5,834 nucleotides of DNA from an uncultured Lachnospiraceae bacterium. GTDB lineage: Bacteria > Bacillota > Clostridia > Lachnospirales > Lachnospiraceae. The notes beneath the pieces were generated by a model. The model saw only the letters and a list, made by a program, of their open reading frames with translations, was not told the DNA's origin and made no database searches. The stretch covers positions 1-5,834 of the forward strand of contig CAMKMR010000125.1 of the NCBI GenBank assembly GCA_946413945.1, written 5' to 3'. The position numbers were made by a program, and so were the translations under genes. Below, one piece after another: positions 5,754 to 5,834 of the stretch (the stretch's first letter is position 1; each line of letters opens with the position of its first letter).

Positions 5754-5834
5754 CTACTTGTAAACATTGTGATAACATTATTGATTTCCTTGCCCAGATA
5801 GGAGCTGAAGCTGGCATTCGGGGAGAAGACCACC
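5753..5834 (+). other. unassigned GC-richer edge segment, possible broken or partial coding
   Basis: The last 45 bases are about 58% G+C, well above the surrounding intergenic DNA. The plus-strand frame from 5753 is open to the window edge and most of its codons after 5780 begin with G (reading DFLAQIGAEAGIRGEDH), a pattern typical of real coding sequence. It has no ATG, GTG or TTG start. An ATG at 5749 is one base out of frame and hits TAA after four codons. All three minus-strand frames are also open at the edge, ending at 5778, 5723 and 5710, so this could instead be the 3' end of a minus-strand gene or a structured RNA. I cannot choose with confidence. Confidence 0.25.

Noticed and set aside
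5759..5764. TTTACA as the -35 box of the ABC operon
   Set aside because: It is only 12 bases from the nearest TATAAT and 31 from the next, neither a workable spacing.

Overview
The window looks like chromosome from a low-GC Gram-positive bacterium of the Clostridia, most likely the Lachnospiraceae (Butyrivibrio/Roseburia-like). This is inferred from the AT-rich sequence, the strong AGGAGG-type ribosome binding sites, the Firmicutes-type L10 leader and the style of the envelope proteins. No marker allows a species call. Nearly all genes are on the minus strand; only one hypothetical gene at the left edge is clearly on the plus strand.

Left edge (1-650): the last codons of a possible upstream gene are followed by a plus-strand gene for a small, acidic, probably cytoplasmic protein that I do not recognise. 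Its start is probably the ATG at 78, which has a good ribosome binding site, rather than the GTG at 39. It converges on rplL, and both share a hairpin with a run of A on one side and T on the other (610-650), which can act as a two-way terminator.

Ribosomal block (675-1792, minus): rplJ (L10) and rplL (L7/L12) form a two-gene operon with its own promoter (1763-1792) and a well-preserved L10-type leader. The leader ends in an intrinsic terminator and also contains a competing antiterminator pairing, so feedback of the L10-L12 complex on transcription of its own operon can be read from the sequence. The operon is not next to rplK-rplA or rpoB-rpoC, its usual neighbours.

Envelope operon (1797-5642, minus): three overlapping genes encode a NatA-like ABC ATPase, an ABC-2/NatB-like permease fused to a complete CPBP (CAAX-protease-like) intramembrane protease, and a membrane-anchored GH25 lysozyme-type muramidase. 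Overlaps of 11 and 4 bases suggest translational coupling. A transporter, a membrane protease and a wall hydrolase made together suggest one envelope process, such as peptide export or processing, wall remodelling, or stress or antimicrobial defence. The substrate cannot be read from the sequence. No terminator is visible after the last gene, so transcripts could run into the rplJL promoter and leader.

Right edge (5643-5834): this holds a candidate promoter for the envelope operon overlapped by a 13-bp tandem repeat with palindromic cores. Beyond it is a GC-richer stretch that I cannot assign; it reads best as plus-strand coding but lacks a start codon.
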